Origin: Lytechinus variegatus
Taxonomy: Eukaryota; Echinodermata; Echinoidea; Temnopleuroida; Toxopneustidae
Assembly (NCBI RefSeq): GCF_018143015.1
Contig: NC_054746.1
Coordinates: forward strand, 28,361,129 to 28,425,128
Reading direction: 5' to 3'
DNA length: 64,000 nt
Shown here: positions 1 to 13,100 of the stretch, piece after piece
Layout: each line of letters starts with the position of its first letter
Position numbering within the stretch: the stretch's first letter is position 1
Position numbers and translations under genes: made by a program
The notes under the pieces: generated by a model
What the model was told of the DNA's origin: nothing
What the model saw: the letters and a program-made list of their open reading frames with translations, nothing else
Database searches by the model: none

Positions 1-1150
1 TCTTCATGGTATAAGTATGTATTATGCATAATTTACCTGTGCTATTATTTTTTAAAAGATGTAATTCCCAATTCATCACAATATTTGCAATTTCATCATA
101 ATTTTTCTTTTTGAAAATTATGCTATTTTGTGACTAAGGCTACGTCTCGTCTGCTCTTTTTACCGATAGTATCGATATCAAGGTATTTTAGTTAGGAAGC
201 CTTTCGTGAAACAGGTTTAGTAAGATTGGAACTAACTCCGTGGTTGGTGGATAAAGATATGACTAACTTGTCCATGTGTTGAGAAACGGGCCCCTGGCTT
301 CTTATGAGAGTCACCTTACGTTAGTAAATGATTTTTACTCTCTAGAGGCCTCCTGGCTAGGTTCAATGACCCAAGGCCAAGGCAAGGATGAACCTAGACA
401 GGATTAACCGTCGTTTCTGGGGATTTATTCAATAATTTCTGACATTTTACTACAATCGCCATTCACCGACGGTAATGTGTTAGTGCGAGCCTGCATGTGT
501 AATCTGGCCCGACAATTCGGAGGACGGGTTTTGTCCAGATTTTTTATTTCTTTTAGATTCTAAATGACATTATATTATCTTGATTTTCATTAGACTCTAA
601 TCTTTCTATTGATACTATGGAAAAGATATAAACTATACGTTATCAATGAGTTATTCCCCGGGTTATTCCTTATTTTTTAATTTTCTGCCGGAGAGGAAAT
701 TATGGCAGCCGTCAACGAGTTGTGCTTTTATCAAGGCTTTCCGATTAAATTTTCGATATCTTGGCCAATCAATGCGAGCGACAAGTTCCGAACGCGCACG
801 CATATCAACATGTACAAGCGCAAAGCAGCGGCACAAATCGCGATAGGTAGCGACTGGTAAATACGTCTGTAAGGATGATGACTTCATCCAAGATGGCAAC
901 TTACGTTGACCAACGAAAGGATCGAAGATGACGATGTTTTGATCATCATTTCAAAGGAATTAGCGGTAACTGCAGTCTAAGGTACGATATTTCTGAATTT
1001 TAAACATTTTTTCGTAAATATGGATGTGATTTATTTTTCATAATGTGACATTTTATGTACAAAAAAAACGATCGGAATATCGGGTTTCCGCTGTTAGATC
1101 TAACGTTACTGCTAAAATACGTTGTCTGTACGTACGGGCCTCCAAGCTCT
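1..1150. other. No gene recognised
   Basis: Mixed sequence without a supported exon. Short open frames near 650-900 on both strands lack splice partners and resemble no family I know. Confidence 0.4.
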
Positions 1151-1324
1151 CTTCAGTCTATGTATTGGTGAGTGAGCCAACGCAGTTCAGCGGAACAACC
1201 AAAATACAGAGACTGAAGCTTTAGTTTTGGCATGTTTGGTCTTAGACCAAAAGCTTCGGTCTCTGTTTGGTTGGTTGTTCAGCTGAACTTCGTTGGCTTC
1301 ACTCACCAAATACAGAGACCGAAG
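1151..1324. repeat. Hairpin-forming inverted repeat
   Basis: Arms of about 75 bp (CTTCAGTCTATGTATTGGTG onward, and the matching end CACTCACCAAATACAGAGAC then CGAAG) surround a short loop holding GGTCTTAGACC. Probably a small foldback transposon. Confidence 0.75.
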
Positions 1325-1603
1325 TTCTAGCGCGATCTGTACAGGGGACTCAATGGCCATATGTTTATGTAGTTAAGATCGGATAAAAGGGGGAAGTGAA
1401 TTTGCGCGACAGCCGAGGTCACTGTTTTTGTTCCTTTTAACTTCATTTTTCTCTGTTTTTTGGCAATTAATGCCAAGAGGGAATATAAATTTGCATTTTG
1501 GTCGCATTAATTTTCAAAATTTTTATTCATTAAATACAAAATTTGAAGATCCCCGACGGGGGGATTCTGCATTACAAGTCCCCTAATGGTGGCTGCACGA
1601 TAG

Positions 1604-2125
1604 CGAGCCGTCTGTGTATGGTAGTGGATCGTATTACCGAACACTTTTCATGAATTTGATCATATCAAACACATTATTCCAATAAAATTCACCAAACTTT
1701 CACCATAAATACACAAATACCTACAAAATATAAACATGCAGAAATTTTGCCGAAATTGTTTTTCATTTTTACGACATCAGCTTCCAATCGGACCCCTCTT
1801 CGCAAGTGAAATATTTTGGTCACTTGAAAAGGTATCGTATTACCGAACGTGTGTTTTCTATGGGAAAAGTTGGAAAAACAACCAAGTCACTGATGAGCTA
1901 TTTTGACCATATTTTATTGTTTTGAGGATATAAAGACTTCGAAATTGTGTTTTTGATAATTTTTCATCATTTTTCTATTTAAGTTCCCTTTGGAAGGAAG
2001 TTGCAAAGGTTTGTTGAGCGTATTTGATTATTTTCTGATGCATATGATGCACGCGTTCGGTAAAACAAGGCCGGTCGGTAATACAATCACTCACTATTAA
2101 CTATACTCCTCGAAACAGACGGCTG
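1604..2125. mobile_element. Putative non-autonomous element with imperfect inverted ends
   Basis: AGCCGTCTGT at the left and ACAGACGGCT at the right are perfect inverted copies, followed inward by matching GTATTACCGAAC and GTTCGGTAA segments. No coding capacity. Confidence 0.5.
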
Positions 2126-2925
2126 CCAGCTGTCTAGTTTGGTCTAGGATCATCCTCCTAGCGCCTAGTAGGATGAACCACTTTCAATAACACAAACATT
2201 GACAAAAAGCTTACCAGATAGATTTCTTCTTTTCTTCGAAATTTAAAAAGACCGTCAAAGTCTTAAGATCCGAGTGCTGGAAATCTTACTGCCTGGCTTA
2301 GCCGGTACCCCCTTCTTGACGCTCCCTCAACTCCCCGGCCGGGCCGCAGTCGACAGTCCGTCCTCTTGACTCTAGTCTTATTTAGCGTTGCTCGGCAAAG
2401 GAAATTAAGAACATGGACAAACATTGGTGGCTTTAGCCCTTGATTTGGTTGTCAGCGAATGGTGATAAGTCTTCAGTTATCTAAAGCAACAATTTCTGAT
2501 CGTGCAAGGTTAGGCTTAACACAGATTAGAAGGCAATTTTCAGTAAATTTCAACAGCGTAGTGACTGGGTGAGAGTGATCAGCTGACTTGTTGAATAGTT
2601 TGATCAAATTTTGTACACGTTATCGCTTATGGTATCTTTGAAGACTGAATAAATGGAAATAGGGGGACTAGTTATGAAAAATCATTTTTTTAAACCGTTT
2701 GCTTGCTTTTTGTTTTGCTTGTTAAAAATCAGCACTCGGATTATTTCTTTGAATTGACACAGGCATGTACGTTAGAGTGAAAATGATTCATCCAATAAAG
2801 TGTCCAATCCCTAAATTCATGCTCATCATTGACTAATTGGCCATATTGTATCAGTGTTAACGAATAATTTTCCAACCTTTCGTGTACTCTAATAATCAAT
2901 CCGAATTATCTTTCCATCTGTCTGT

Positions 2926-3140
2926 CTCCGTCTATTTCTCTCTCTCTCTTTCTTCTCTCACTTTCCTCCCTAGCCTCTCCTCTCAGTTCTTTCTCGTACT
3001 GACCAAAGAGTTCCCTTTTTTCCACCATACTCTCCTCTTCCCATCTCTTATCTCTCCCTCTCTCTTAATTATTATCTCTCCCTCTCAATTGTTCATGACC
3101 TCCATATATTTCCGTTTGCCTTTCTCCTTCCCTTCTATGA
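2926..3140. repeat. Pyrimidine-rich low-complexity tract
   Basis: TC-rich DNA with many TCTCTC runs. It creates an open frame but no recognisable protein. Confidence 0.6.
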
Positions 3141-3150
3141 TCTAATCCAC

Positions 3151-3223
3151 TTTATTTATTTATTTATTCATTTATTTATTTATTTATTTATTTATTTATT
3201 CATTCATTCATTCATTCATTCAT

Positions 3224-3258
<35 letters not shown>

Positions 3259-3290
3259 TTCATTTATTTATTTATTTATTTCACATCTTT
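3151..3290. repeat. (TTTA/TTCA)n microsatellite, probable LINE tail
   Basis: About 140 bp of TTTAT and TTCAT tetranucleotides, on the 3' side of the minus-strand LINE remnant. Confidence 0.85.
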
Positions 3291-3659
3291 ATACAGGGTA
3301 ACCAATGCAGCTATACACGATAAAAACCTTAACAAAGATAAAAAGCTGGTTTGCAATTGGGCCCTGTTAATCAAAGTACATACAAATTATAAAGTACATA
3401 ATATGCAAAATATACAAGAAATAAACCTTTAAAAATCCCAATCCTCATCACAAACACACAGAAGCACCCAAACCCACACACACACCCCATTACACTCTGC
3501 AGACTCTTTACTTACTTGTAACATATAATAAATTCAACATTATGATTACATATTGACATAAGCGAAAACAAATTTTACAAATAAGATACAATTAAGATAC
3601 AAAATGATGTGGGAATATTTTTAAGAATTCAGAAGACGTTTGAATATTGCTAATGATTG

Positions 3660-4714
3660 AGCAGATCGAGTGTCTTGGGATAAACAGTTCCATTCACTTA
3701 TGCCTACCGGTATAAATGTGTTTTTGTAATACTGCGTTTTGAATTTCGGGGCTCGTATAGCATTAATTTATTAGTTCTTCGTGTTATACGCATTGATACA
3801 TCATCATTAAACATAAATTTGGTACTTAATAAATGGGGAGCTAATCCATTTACACACTTATATACCATACATAATGTAGATTTCCTGTACAATTCTTTTA
3901 AAGAAGACCAGGAGAGAATTCGAAAAATACGCTCTGATGGGTTTCCCATGTATAACCGCTCACGATGTAAGCTGCACGTTTATGTAGTTTTTGCACCGTA
4001 TTATAATTAGATTCAGATCTATACGACCACACATTTGAACAATACATTGCATGAGGGAGAACGAACCCTATGTATAATCGTTCAAGTTGTTCCACATTAA
4101 ATATATGTTTGTTTCTTCTAATTAACTCAAGCTTTTGTTTCATTACTTTTACAATTGAATCGACATGGTTTTTGAATGTCAAAGTATCATCAATTATCAC
4201 GCCCAATCATTTGTGCTGTGATACACACTCTAAAATAGTGTTATTGATTATTACAGATAGTGTTTTGGCCCGCAAGGTTGATAACCGCTGTCGAGAACCA
4301 AGAAGCATTACTTTGTTTTTTTCATCATTTAATATCAATCTGTTTTTACATGTCCACTCATATATTTCTTTCATTGCGGAGTTAAGCTGGTTATACAGAT
4401 TCTATGGTACTACTACTAACATACAACATTGCATCATCAGCAAACATAACAATCTTCCGTGATTTGAAACAAGAAGCCAGATCATTTATATAAATTTTAA
4501 ATAGTAAGGGCCCTAAAACTGAGCCTTGTGGGACCCCAGAAGAGGTTGATTTTATACTCGATTTGATCCCTCCTATTTCTGTGTATTGTTTCCTGAAACA
4601 AAAATAAGATTTAAACCATGCGATAGCATTATCAGAACATCCTATTACAACCAGTTTTTGTAGTAAAACATCATCGTCCTCAAATAAGTTTACTTGTTTG
4701 CCCCCCCCCCCCAT
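3660..4714 (-). pseudogene. Decayed LINE reverse transcriptase remnant
   Basis: Read on the minus strand from 4714 downward: GVPQGSVLGPLLFKIYIND and FADDAMLY (motifs B and C), then a frame change near 4390, KTLSVIINNTI, an in-frame TGA at 4207-4209, LGVIIDDTLTFKNHVD, and a thumb/C-terminal part to about 3704. A non-LTR reverse transcriptase lacking its 5' part. It differs from the LINE at 43.3 kb in sequence and is clearly dead. The TTTA-rich tract at 3150-3290 sits at its 3' side and is probably its tail. Confidence 0.8.
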
Positions 4715-4933
4715 CGACCCTTACCAATTTTATTTCATCTAGTCAGTCTCAGGACTGATGTAAGGACGTAAAAAAAAATAATAAAACAATCCGCAACAAA
4801 GTTGGTATTGAAGCAACTTCAAAAAATTGATAAAACTCTGTTCACCATCAGAATTTATTTCAATATTCTTACATTCTTATATACAAATAATTTCGTGGAT
4901 AGGTGATGTAGAAAATTATTTTAAAACCTATTA

Positions 4934-5217
4934 ATAATAATGATAATAGGCATTTATATAGCGCCATCTATCTAGAAATATTCTATTCCCAGGCGCGTTG
5001 TTATTATTATTAACCCCGCTTTAGCTCGAGCTGCCTCTCAGCGCTCATGCATTCAAGGAATTAATCCTGCCGGGTACCCATTCACCTCACCTGGGTCGAG
5101 TGCAGCACAATGTGGATAAATTTCTTGCTGAAGCAAATTACGCCATGGCTGGGATTCGAACCCACGACCCTCTGTTTCAAAGTCAGAAGACTTATCCACT
5201 GGGCCACAACGCTCCAC
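4934..5217 (-). mobile_element. tRNA-derived SINE, copy A
   Basis: On the minus strand it begins TGGAGCGTTGTGGCCCAGTG, with an A-box GTGGCCCAGTGGATAAG and a B-box GGGTTCGAATCC about 40 bp on, then a body containing CACTCGACCCAGGTGAGGTG. It ends in AATAATAAT-type sequence. The same head and body recur at 39984-40263 and, without the A-box, at 38476-38712. The tail contains a TAGCGCCATCTA box (4959-4970). Confidence 0.8.
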
Positions 5218-5220
5218 ATT

Positions 5221-6518
5221 CAGATAAATGAATAAACAAATATATTTTATTTATCTCAATATTTTGTAAACTAATTTCATGAATAATACTGTAGCATAAC
5301 AAAAACAGTGCATTGCAAATAAACGTTATACAATACATTAAATGAAAACATTGTTACATCATTATCATAGATGAATAAGTGGCGGGAGAACTTTCGGGCC
5401 GAGAGAGGGGAAGAATAGGGACGGGGTAGGGGGGCATGGGTAGATGGAAGTTGAATGCAGAGGTCTAATCCTTCAATTTAATCAAAATATAAAATACAAA
5501 TAAGCATAACATTTACAAATTCACCAAAGGTGGGTGTAAAAAAAGAAAATTGTGACATTTCGCTCTAGTCACAAAATGGTTTCATGCAGAGTATTTTCAA
5601 AAATATATTTTAAAGTTTTTATTATTTAGGTGAAATGTATATGAGAGCCAATTTGCTTTTTTTCCTATTGTATTTCCGTTTATGAAATATCTAATGTCGT
5701 ATTTCTGTAGGTTTGATAATAAATGACTCATAATACAAGACGTGTTTATGGATTATTTCAGCATGTAATAATGATATTACAAAATTTGAATTTCAAATTT
5801 GATAGCGAGTGTAATCATTGGATTCCTTACATACATATTACTTAGGTTATTTTTTTTGTAATTCATGTTTTATGGATCCTTTTCATCAAAATATACATAA
5901 CAAAACATTCATGAAATAATGGATCACATAGGATCACAATGGATTACTTAGGTTATGCTCAAAATTTGTTTTTTTTTAATTGAGCAAAACTTCAAAACAT
6001 CAATAAATCTTATTTTACGCCAGATTTAGATCAGTTTTATGCTAGCTTGATAGATTTTTCTTTGCAAAAATAAACTGAAACTTATTTTAAAAAAAAAACA
6101 TTGACATATCAATGTTATCATTAGTTCATAATCCATTGCACAAAAATAATACTGTCTGATAATGGAATGTTAATTTATATTGGTAGTACACGATAAAAGT
6201 GGTAAACAATGAGTGGGGGAATGATAAAGACGGTATAAAAATGAAATATAATATAATGCATTAGAAGGTTCTTTCACCATCTTATAAGATGAAAATAAAA
6301 TATGTTTAGAAGTTTTAACTATTGGGGTAGGATACATATCTATCAACAAATCATTGATTACTTTGAAGAATGTCTGTGATTATGGTATAGAGGCTTAACA
6401 ATACCTATATGAATACAATTATGTAAAATCACTGTAATGATCCTAAGACTCGATTTAGAGATTTTTACAACAAAAAGGTTCAAATGCTGACCAACATTAA
6501 ACTTTTAACCACACCCAT
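5221..6518. other. AT-rich intergenic DNA, nothing recognised
   Basis: No exon, RNA gene or element boundary that I can support. Short A and T runs only. Confidence 0.4.
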
Positions 6519-6823
6519 GGGCGGAAATCCCAGGGGGGACAGGGGGGACGTGTCCCCCTACTCAAAATAGTAGGGGGAACACAATATCAAATGTCCCCCC
6601 TACTATTTTGGGTCTTTGGTGATGCTTAGAAATATATAACTCAAAATGGGAATCAAACGTGCGTTTTGGGATGAGTTGACCTTTTTTTTTTTTTTTATTT
6701 TGCTTGTCAAATATATTTTCGTCGAAATGACCTTAAATTTTAGGTAATAGCCTTTTTTTTTTTTACTTGTCATATTTTCCAGACCCTTGTCCCCCCTACC
6801 TTTTGGGAGAGATTTCCGCCCCT
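6519..6823. mobile_element. Palindromic element downstream of lipase gene 1
   Basis: GGGCGGAAATC at the left and GATTTCCGCCC at the right are inverted copies, followed inward by GGGGGACA / TGTCCCCC stretches. A related right end (CCCCCCTACCTTC then GGGGAGAGATTTCC) occurs near 52555-52585. It lies 140 bp past the lipase gene 1 stop and may sit in its 3' UTR. Confidence 0.7.
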
Positions 6824-6962
6824 GACCACACCTCATCAACTTCCATGTTTTTATCAGAATAATGTCTTGAATAAAGGGAGAGGGGACTTGGTCATGTTGC
6901 AGTCGTCGATGTTGTAATGGAAGATCCAATCAAACTTGACATTGCACATCCCATAGAAGCTA

Positions 6963-7193
6963 TCACAGACGTTGGTAGGAGCCATTTAAAGACAATCGAT
7001 TAGGTTTCTTCGAGATACCAACCACAATGGCAGCGATGATGATGACCAACATGACCCCGCCTATGACTCCGACAATGATGACAGTTTGCTTCGAGAGCTT
7101 TTGGTTTGGGCTTTCATTGACATCAGACTGGTAATAACCGTGTTGTAGGCCATCGGACTTGCTATTGACATTTGTGTAAATGTACGGAAATTC
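6963..7193 (-). CDS. Lipase gene 1 exon 14: stalk, transmembrane anchor and stop
   Basis: Starts EFPYIYTNVNSKSDG (residues 376-390). A polar stalk is followed by about 23 hydrophobic residues rich in Val, Ile and Gly (413-435), then SKKPNRLSLNGSYQRL and TGA. Human PLB1 also ends with a stalk, one membrane helix and a basic tail after its last repeat, so this is read as a type I anchor. Confidence 0.9.
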   Translation of the reverse strand, partial: EFPYIYTNVNSKSDGLQHGYYQSDVNESPNQKLSKQTVIIVGVIGGVMLVIIIAAIVVGISKKPNRLSLNGSYQRL

Positions 7194-10100
7194 CTGAAAT
7201 TAAATATAAAAATACAAACGCGAATATCAGGGAGCCATTCTCGATGTAAAAAATAATCAATCAGGTCGGGTAGTATTCCTAAGATCCTAGGACAAGTTCT
7301 CTCAAAAGGCTCCCATTCTTTATTGAATTAATTATTTCTTTTATTTCATTGATACTGTCTGTTCGTAGAGAATCAATTACGTTCTTCTGGGTCTCCCTCT
7401 TTATGTTTTTCTAAGGAGAGGCTTTCAAAAAAGAACACATTATTTCCTCACATTTGTTAGATTAAAAAATAGATTTCTTTGGTTCATTGTGAAATGTATT
7501 CATATAATAAGAAATAACTTAAGATCCCGCGTTAATTCTTAACCTGTTCACAACTGAATCATGAAATTTTCATAGGTCTTGTACAGGGACCAACTGGTAC
7601 CAGTATGCAATAGGTTAAAACAAGGAAAGTGATGACTCACCTCAGAGGGGCAGTTCAGTTTTTCACCTGGAACCCATTCTAAGCGCTTGCTTCCAACCGG
7701 TTCAAACTGAAATTTAAAAAAAAAGTCACCGTTGTAGATTAATATTTTACTCGATATTTTTTTAATGATTTCATTGTAAGAAAATTATGAGAAAAATAAA
7801 AATGATGATCATCAAGATAATAATCATGATGATCATCGACTTTCACTCCCACCTTATCATCATACTTGTCATTTGATTCATCATAATAATAAAAATGTTT
7901 TACTGTAAATTAAAAGGGGTGATAATAAAGATCATTCCCCATTGAAATATTGGTGGGGAATATTATCGCTCCATATCTCCCCATTCCCACTCCCCCCCCC
8001 CCCCCCCCCGATCGACACCCATGTGGACATGAATGCCTTATTGATTGTGACATAGAATTTATACTGAATTTATCTATTTATAATAATTCTTATAATATGA
8101 TATAATTCAATAAGGTTCAATTTTAAATCAATGAAAAGCTAAGTAGTTGCTCATTGATATTGCGGTCAGTTGAAATGACAGATTTTAATCATCTATGAAT
8201 ACCATCCATCTAAATCTGAGCTATCCTGTTTTTCCGAACATTACATTACTATAACATTTCAAACTATAGATGGCGCTATACTATTTTTAATCTTCAGTAA
8301 CATATATTTAAGTTAAATTGACCAACAGAACAGTTTTAAAAATATTGCAAAGGTACAGAACAGCTACCTTAATCTATTTTCAATTCAAACTTCACTATTT
8401 TACATAAAGATTGATCTGATGATTGAACAATAGCACTTCAGATTATTGCTCAATTAAACAATATAATGTTTGTAACAGAGATGGCGCTATACCACTTTCC
8501 AATTCCAAATAAATGAAAATGCTATATGCATAATTGGAAACTAGGTGTGCAGGTGTTTTAAAAAAAATAGTGTTACTCAGAATGGTTAAATGTTTTGATT
8601 TAATTTAGAAGAGTTCGAATATACTGTATAAAATATATTTTCAAAAGCAGGTTAATAAAGGTAATCATTTCAGAATTAAAAAAACGTCCTTCGTCCTGCC
8701 AAATTAATACAATGATTGCAAAATCTATGGTTATACCGTCGAAATTAATATTCAGTTCTGAATGTGTTCCTAAGGGGAAAAGTCAATGGATTTCAAATGG
8801 GGCAATGGTTTCAATTCATGTGAGTGCTACGACAAAACAATACTTCTCTATTTACAAACCTTGATTAATAGAGGGTCGTTATTTTTTCAGCTTCTCTCAA
8901 ATAAATGACTGGTCTGAACATTTTTTTAAGAGTTTGATCTCCGACGTAAAAAAAATGACAAAAAGAATAAGTGAAAATATCTCAAACGAGCTTCTAAGAA
9001 GCTAGGTATGATAAATAATAAGAACGTATAAAGTGAAACGATGCTTTCATATCGACAGAAATGATATCAAATGTGCATTCTCATTTTTTGGTACATTATC
9101 TTATGTTACATTTATTCTCGGGAATGTGTCACCAAAAACCATAAATTGCGAAAATAATCATTTGAAATAAATTCCGTACCTATTCAATTTAGCATCTATT
9201 CATTTGATCATGTGTGACGTCATTATGTACAAGTAAGATATCAACGCAAATCTAAGGAGATGCTTATGTATTTTAGGAAATTTCAAATTGCAAAATTAAA
9301 TAATCTCTTAAGAGCAACCCCCTCTAAATCCAAAATATCCTTTTCATACAAACTTTACATAACAATAAATTTTTGGACTGTAGCTGGCGCTATACTACTT
9401 TTAAGTTTCAGTTAGTGTAAATTAAAGCAGAAATTATTAAATGAAAAACGTGAAAACGTAACAAAGCTATGGGATAGCTAAATCGCCTTATTTTCGTCAT
9501 TTACTGCCCTTTTTCAATCTAAAGAAAACTATTTTCATTGCAAAATAACCCTTTTGATATTTTGTATTGAAACAATATAATGTTTGTAACTAGAGATGGC
9601 GCTATACCACTTTCTAAAAGAAAGTGTGAATGAAATTAGAATGAAAATTTCGTTTTTCCTTTCTCCAAGGCGTTGTGACAATACGCAATATTGAATAAAG
9701 AATTGTCGGTGAAGTTATCATTTCAATAATTTAAACAGTACAATTGACAACCATCTTCACCCAACATATCAAAGCCCTTTTTATCCGATGTAATATATAA
9801 AATTAAATGGGATTCGATCACTAATCAATTCTAAAAATAATTGATGGATTTTCAAAAGGACAGTGATTAGTATTCAATAAGAACGCAACCACAGAACGAT
9901 TTTTCTTTATTTCCACAAAGCTTGATTGAAAAAAATATTCAACTTAATTTTTAAACTTTGTAATTTAATTTTAAAGGTTTTATAGTAATCATAAAAAATA
10001 TTTGATGTTCATTTATATTTTTTTGTCAAATCAATCAATTAAATCAATGTATAGAATAGTTTCAAATAAATTTGATTAAATAAATACTTATGTACATCAT

Positions 10101-13100
10101 CAAGTGGAAAGGTAATTTAAAGTCGGTTGAAATGATATCAAATATGCATTTTCATTATTGCTACATAATTCAAATTCATTCTTGGGAATGTTTCGCCGAT
10201 GATGACAAATTGCCAATATAATTTTCCAAACATAAATTCCATACATTTTAAATTTATATCTATGTATTTGATCATGTTTAGCATATGTACAGGTAAAATA
10301 TCAAAATAAAGCTAAGGACTCAGGAGATGCTTATGTATAATTGAATAGCCACCCTCTAAATTCAAACTATCCTTTTTAATACGAACTTTACATTACTATT
10401 AATTGTTGGACTGTAGCTGGCGCTATTCCACTTTTCGCCTTCAGTAAATGAAAATTCAAACTTTAATGACCTAAAGAGCAATTCATGAATATGACAAGGG
10501 TATGAAAAATTATTGTCTTTATTTTCATTATTTAATTCATTCTTAGAAATGTAGGAAGTAACATTGAGGGGGGAAAACACTTTGAATATTGTTGAGTTAA
10601 ACAATATAATGTTTGTAACTAGAGTTGGCGCTAGACCACTTTCTCAGAGAAACACTTGACATATGGGGCGTTGCAAGAAACTTGCGATCAATTGCAATTC
10701 TATTTTTGTTCCCTAAATCAAGCATATGTCATGCAATTAATTACAAATTTGTGATTGATCGCTAATCTGCTTCATGAAACATGGAGTACAATCTGATTTG
10801 CTACAGATAAAATTGATAAGTCAATCATAAAATTGGAACAGAATATTTGTGATTGATTGCAAATATTTACTTGCAACATCCAAAATGTTTAATTTAATTT
10901 CTCACTTTCTCGTAGGCCTTGTGATAGTACTTTCCGGTAAATGTTGAATGTAGATTCGTAAGATGAGATTATTATTTTGATAATTCGAAGGAAAAGTACA
11001 ATGAATAACCGCCTTCACCCGGCATTTTAAAGATTTTAATTTTACACAATAAAATTCAGGCGTTACAAAATCTACGAGCATATCTTTAAAATTAAAAAAA
11101 GATACTTGGTCCAGAATCAATCCTGTATTTTTAAAAATGGGGGGGAATCCCTAAAATAACCCATGGTATCTATTCAAAAGGAGTGCAGCCATAAATAGGT
11201 ATTCTCTTTTCACAATCTTTGATTGAAAAAAAAAGTTACTGTATTCAACGATTTTTTTTTTCAATCCATCACTTTTAAAGATAACATTGTGATTTTGTTT
11301 AATGACGTTGATATTCAGGGCAAAATACAATTGAATGATATAGCCAAGGTAAGAAGAGCCAAACCATCTTACTTTGCATTATTACTGCAATTTTTTAAAT
11401 TGAGAACACCATTTTCAATTTAAAATGGCACTTTCGATGTAGTTTATCAAAACAATATATTTTTTTGTAACTAGAGATCGCGTTAGGTAATTTTTAATGA
11501 AAAAAAAGAAGAAGAAGAAAGTATGACTAATTTGGTTTTTTTTATTGCCTCCCGGTAAATGTTTAATGGAGATTCGTCCGGAGACATATTATCATTTTAA
11601 TAATTTGATGGGAAAGTACAATAATCCATCTCCACTCAACATTTCAAAGATTTTATTTTTCATCCTATCAAGCAAGATCATAAATTACAAAATATATTAA
11701 CATACCTCTAAAATCATAATGGGACTTGATCCTAAATTGATTCTTTAAGAAAAAATATTCAGAGACTAGAATAGTGTTTCTATTCCGGGGATCATAACGA
11801 CCAAACATTATTTCCATCTACAAAAATCATGAGAGTTATAGATTTAGAAAATAATAGGAGAAGTCATTCTTTTCTTCCATTTTCTTTTTAATTTAATCAG
11901 TCACTACACCAACGTAATTTTGTTTCATGAATTTGATTGACAGTGAAAAACAACAACCAAAATAAAAACATAAAAAGTTATTGATACTTATAAACAAGAG
12001 TCAAAACAATTTTCCTAATTCAAAACTCATTCCAGATTTATTTCATTATTTCATTTGAAGTGATATCATGTCAAATCCACATTTTAACTTACATTCTTTT
12101 CAGAAGACATGTTCTGTAAGCTGCTTTTTTTTCGCTGTTATTTTTTTTTCTTGTTATTTTAGCATTTCAATGAAAAGTATTAATGTTTAATTTATATACA
12201 CAAACAAATTATTTAAAATTTTTCCCTATCATTCATTCATTCCATTCTTTTTAAGTGATCGCAAATCATATTCCGCTATGCTATGTTAATCAGCGTTGTT
12301 CTGCAAGGTGTATAAAAGGTATAAATCCTGTCTAGCGCCATCTCTAGTTAGAAACATTACATTCGTTTTACAATTTTTAAATGAATCTGCATACTTTAAT
12401 CCATGTTTCAATTCTGTCGAAACGAGCAAACAAATCATTAAAAATACATTTGTTAGCTTGTTTTTGTTTACTTATTAAACTTCTTCACGTTTCTGGTAAG
12501 CTATGAAGTTTGTTTTTAAAAATGCTAAATTAAAAAGCTGTATAGCGCCATCTATAGTTTTAAAATATTAAAGGTTAGACATGCCGTTCAATCACATTAT
12601 AATCCTTGAACATTTTCGCTATCAAACCTTTTACATTCTTATGATTTGAGGAGTTGGTTAACATTAAGAAAATATTTCCTTGTCTGTTTTTACCCGCTCA
12701 TTATTGATGTCTTCAAAATGATATTAAAAGCTAAAGATAAATGTTGATTTGATTTTTCCTTTTTGCTGACGTCTTGTGCGTTTTCATCCCATGCGTGAAT
12801 AAATTGATATATTCTTATGAGTATATCCTTAAAAACCACTCAAGATATCGCTGACTTTGGCATGTTCACCATCAGGTAGATATATGAATATTGAATAAAA
12901 GCAAAATAGAAATATTACAATCTACTGAAAAGTTTACAGGTAGGCCTACCTAGAATTTTCATTTTAATAAAAAATATTATAATTTGTTATTTTCCATTTT
13001 TTGATGGGTAAACATTGCATGAAAACCTGAATGAATAAATAATTCGCCCATTAGCAATAATATTGTCGGCTCAAAAATGGAAGTTGGTAATGACACAAAC

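Noticed and set aside
663..899. 78-codon minus-strand frame
   Set aside because: No family resemblance, no splice context, and a plus-strand frame overlaps it.
4934..5217. Possible tRNA gene
   Set aside because: A- and B-boxes are present, but the ends do not pair as an acceptor stem, and the head continues into a SINE body repeated elsewhere.
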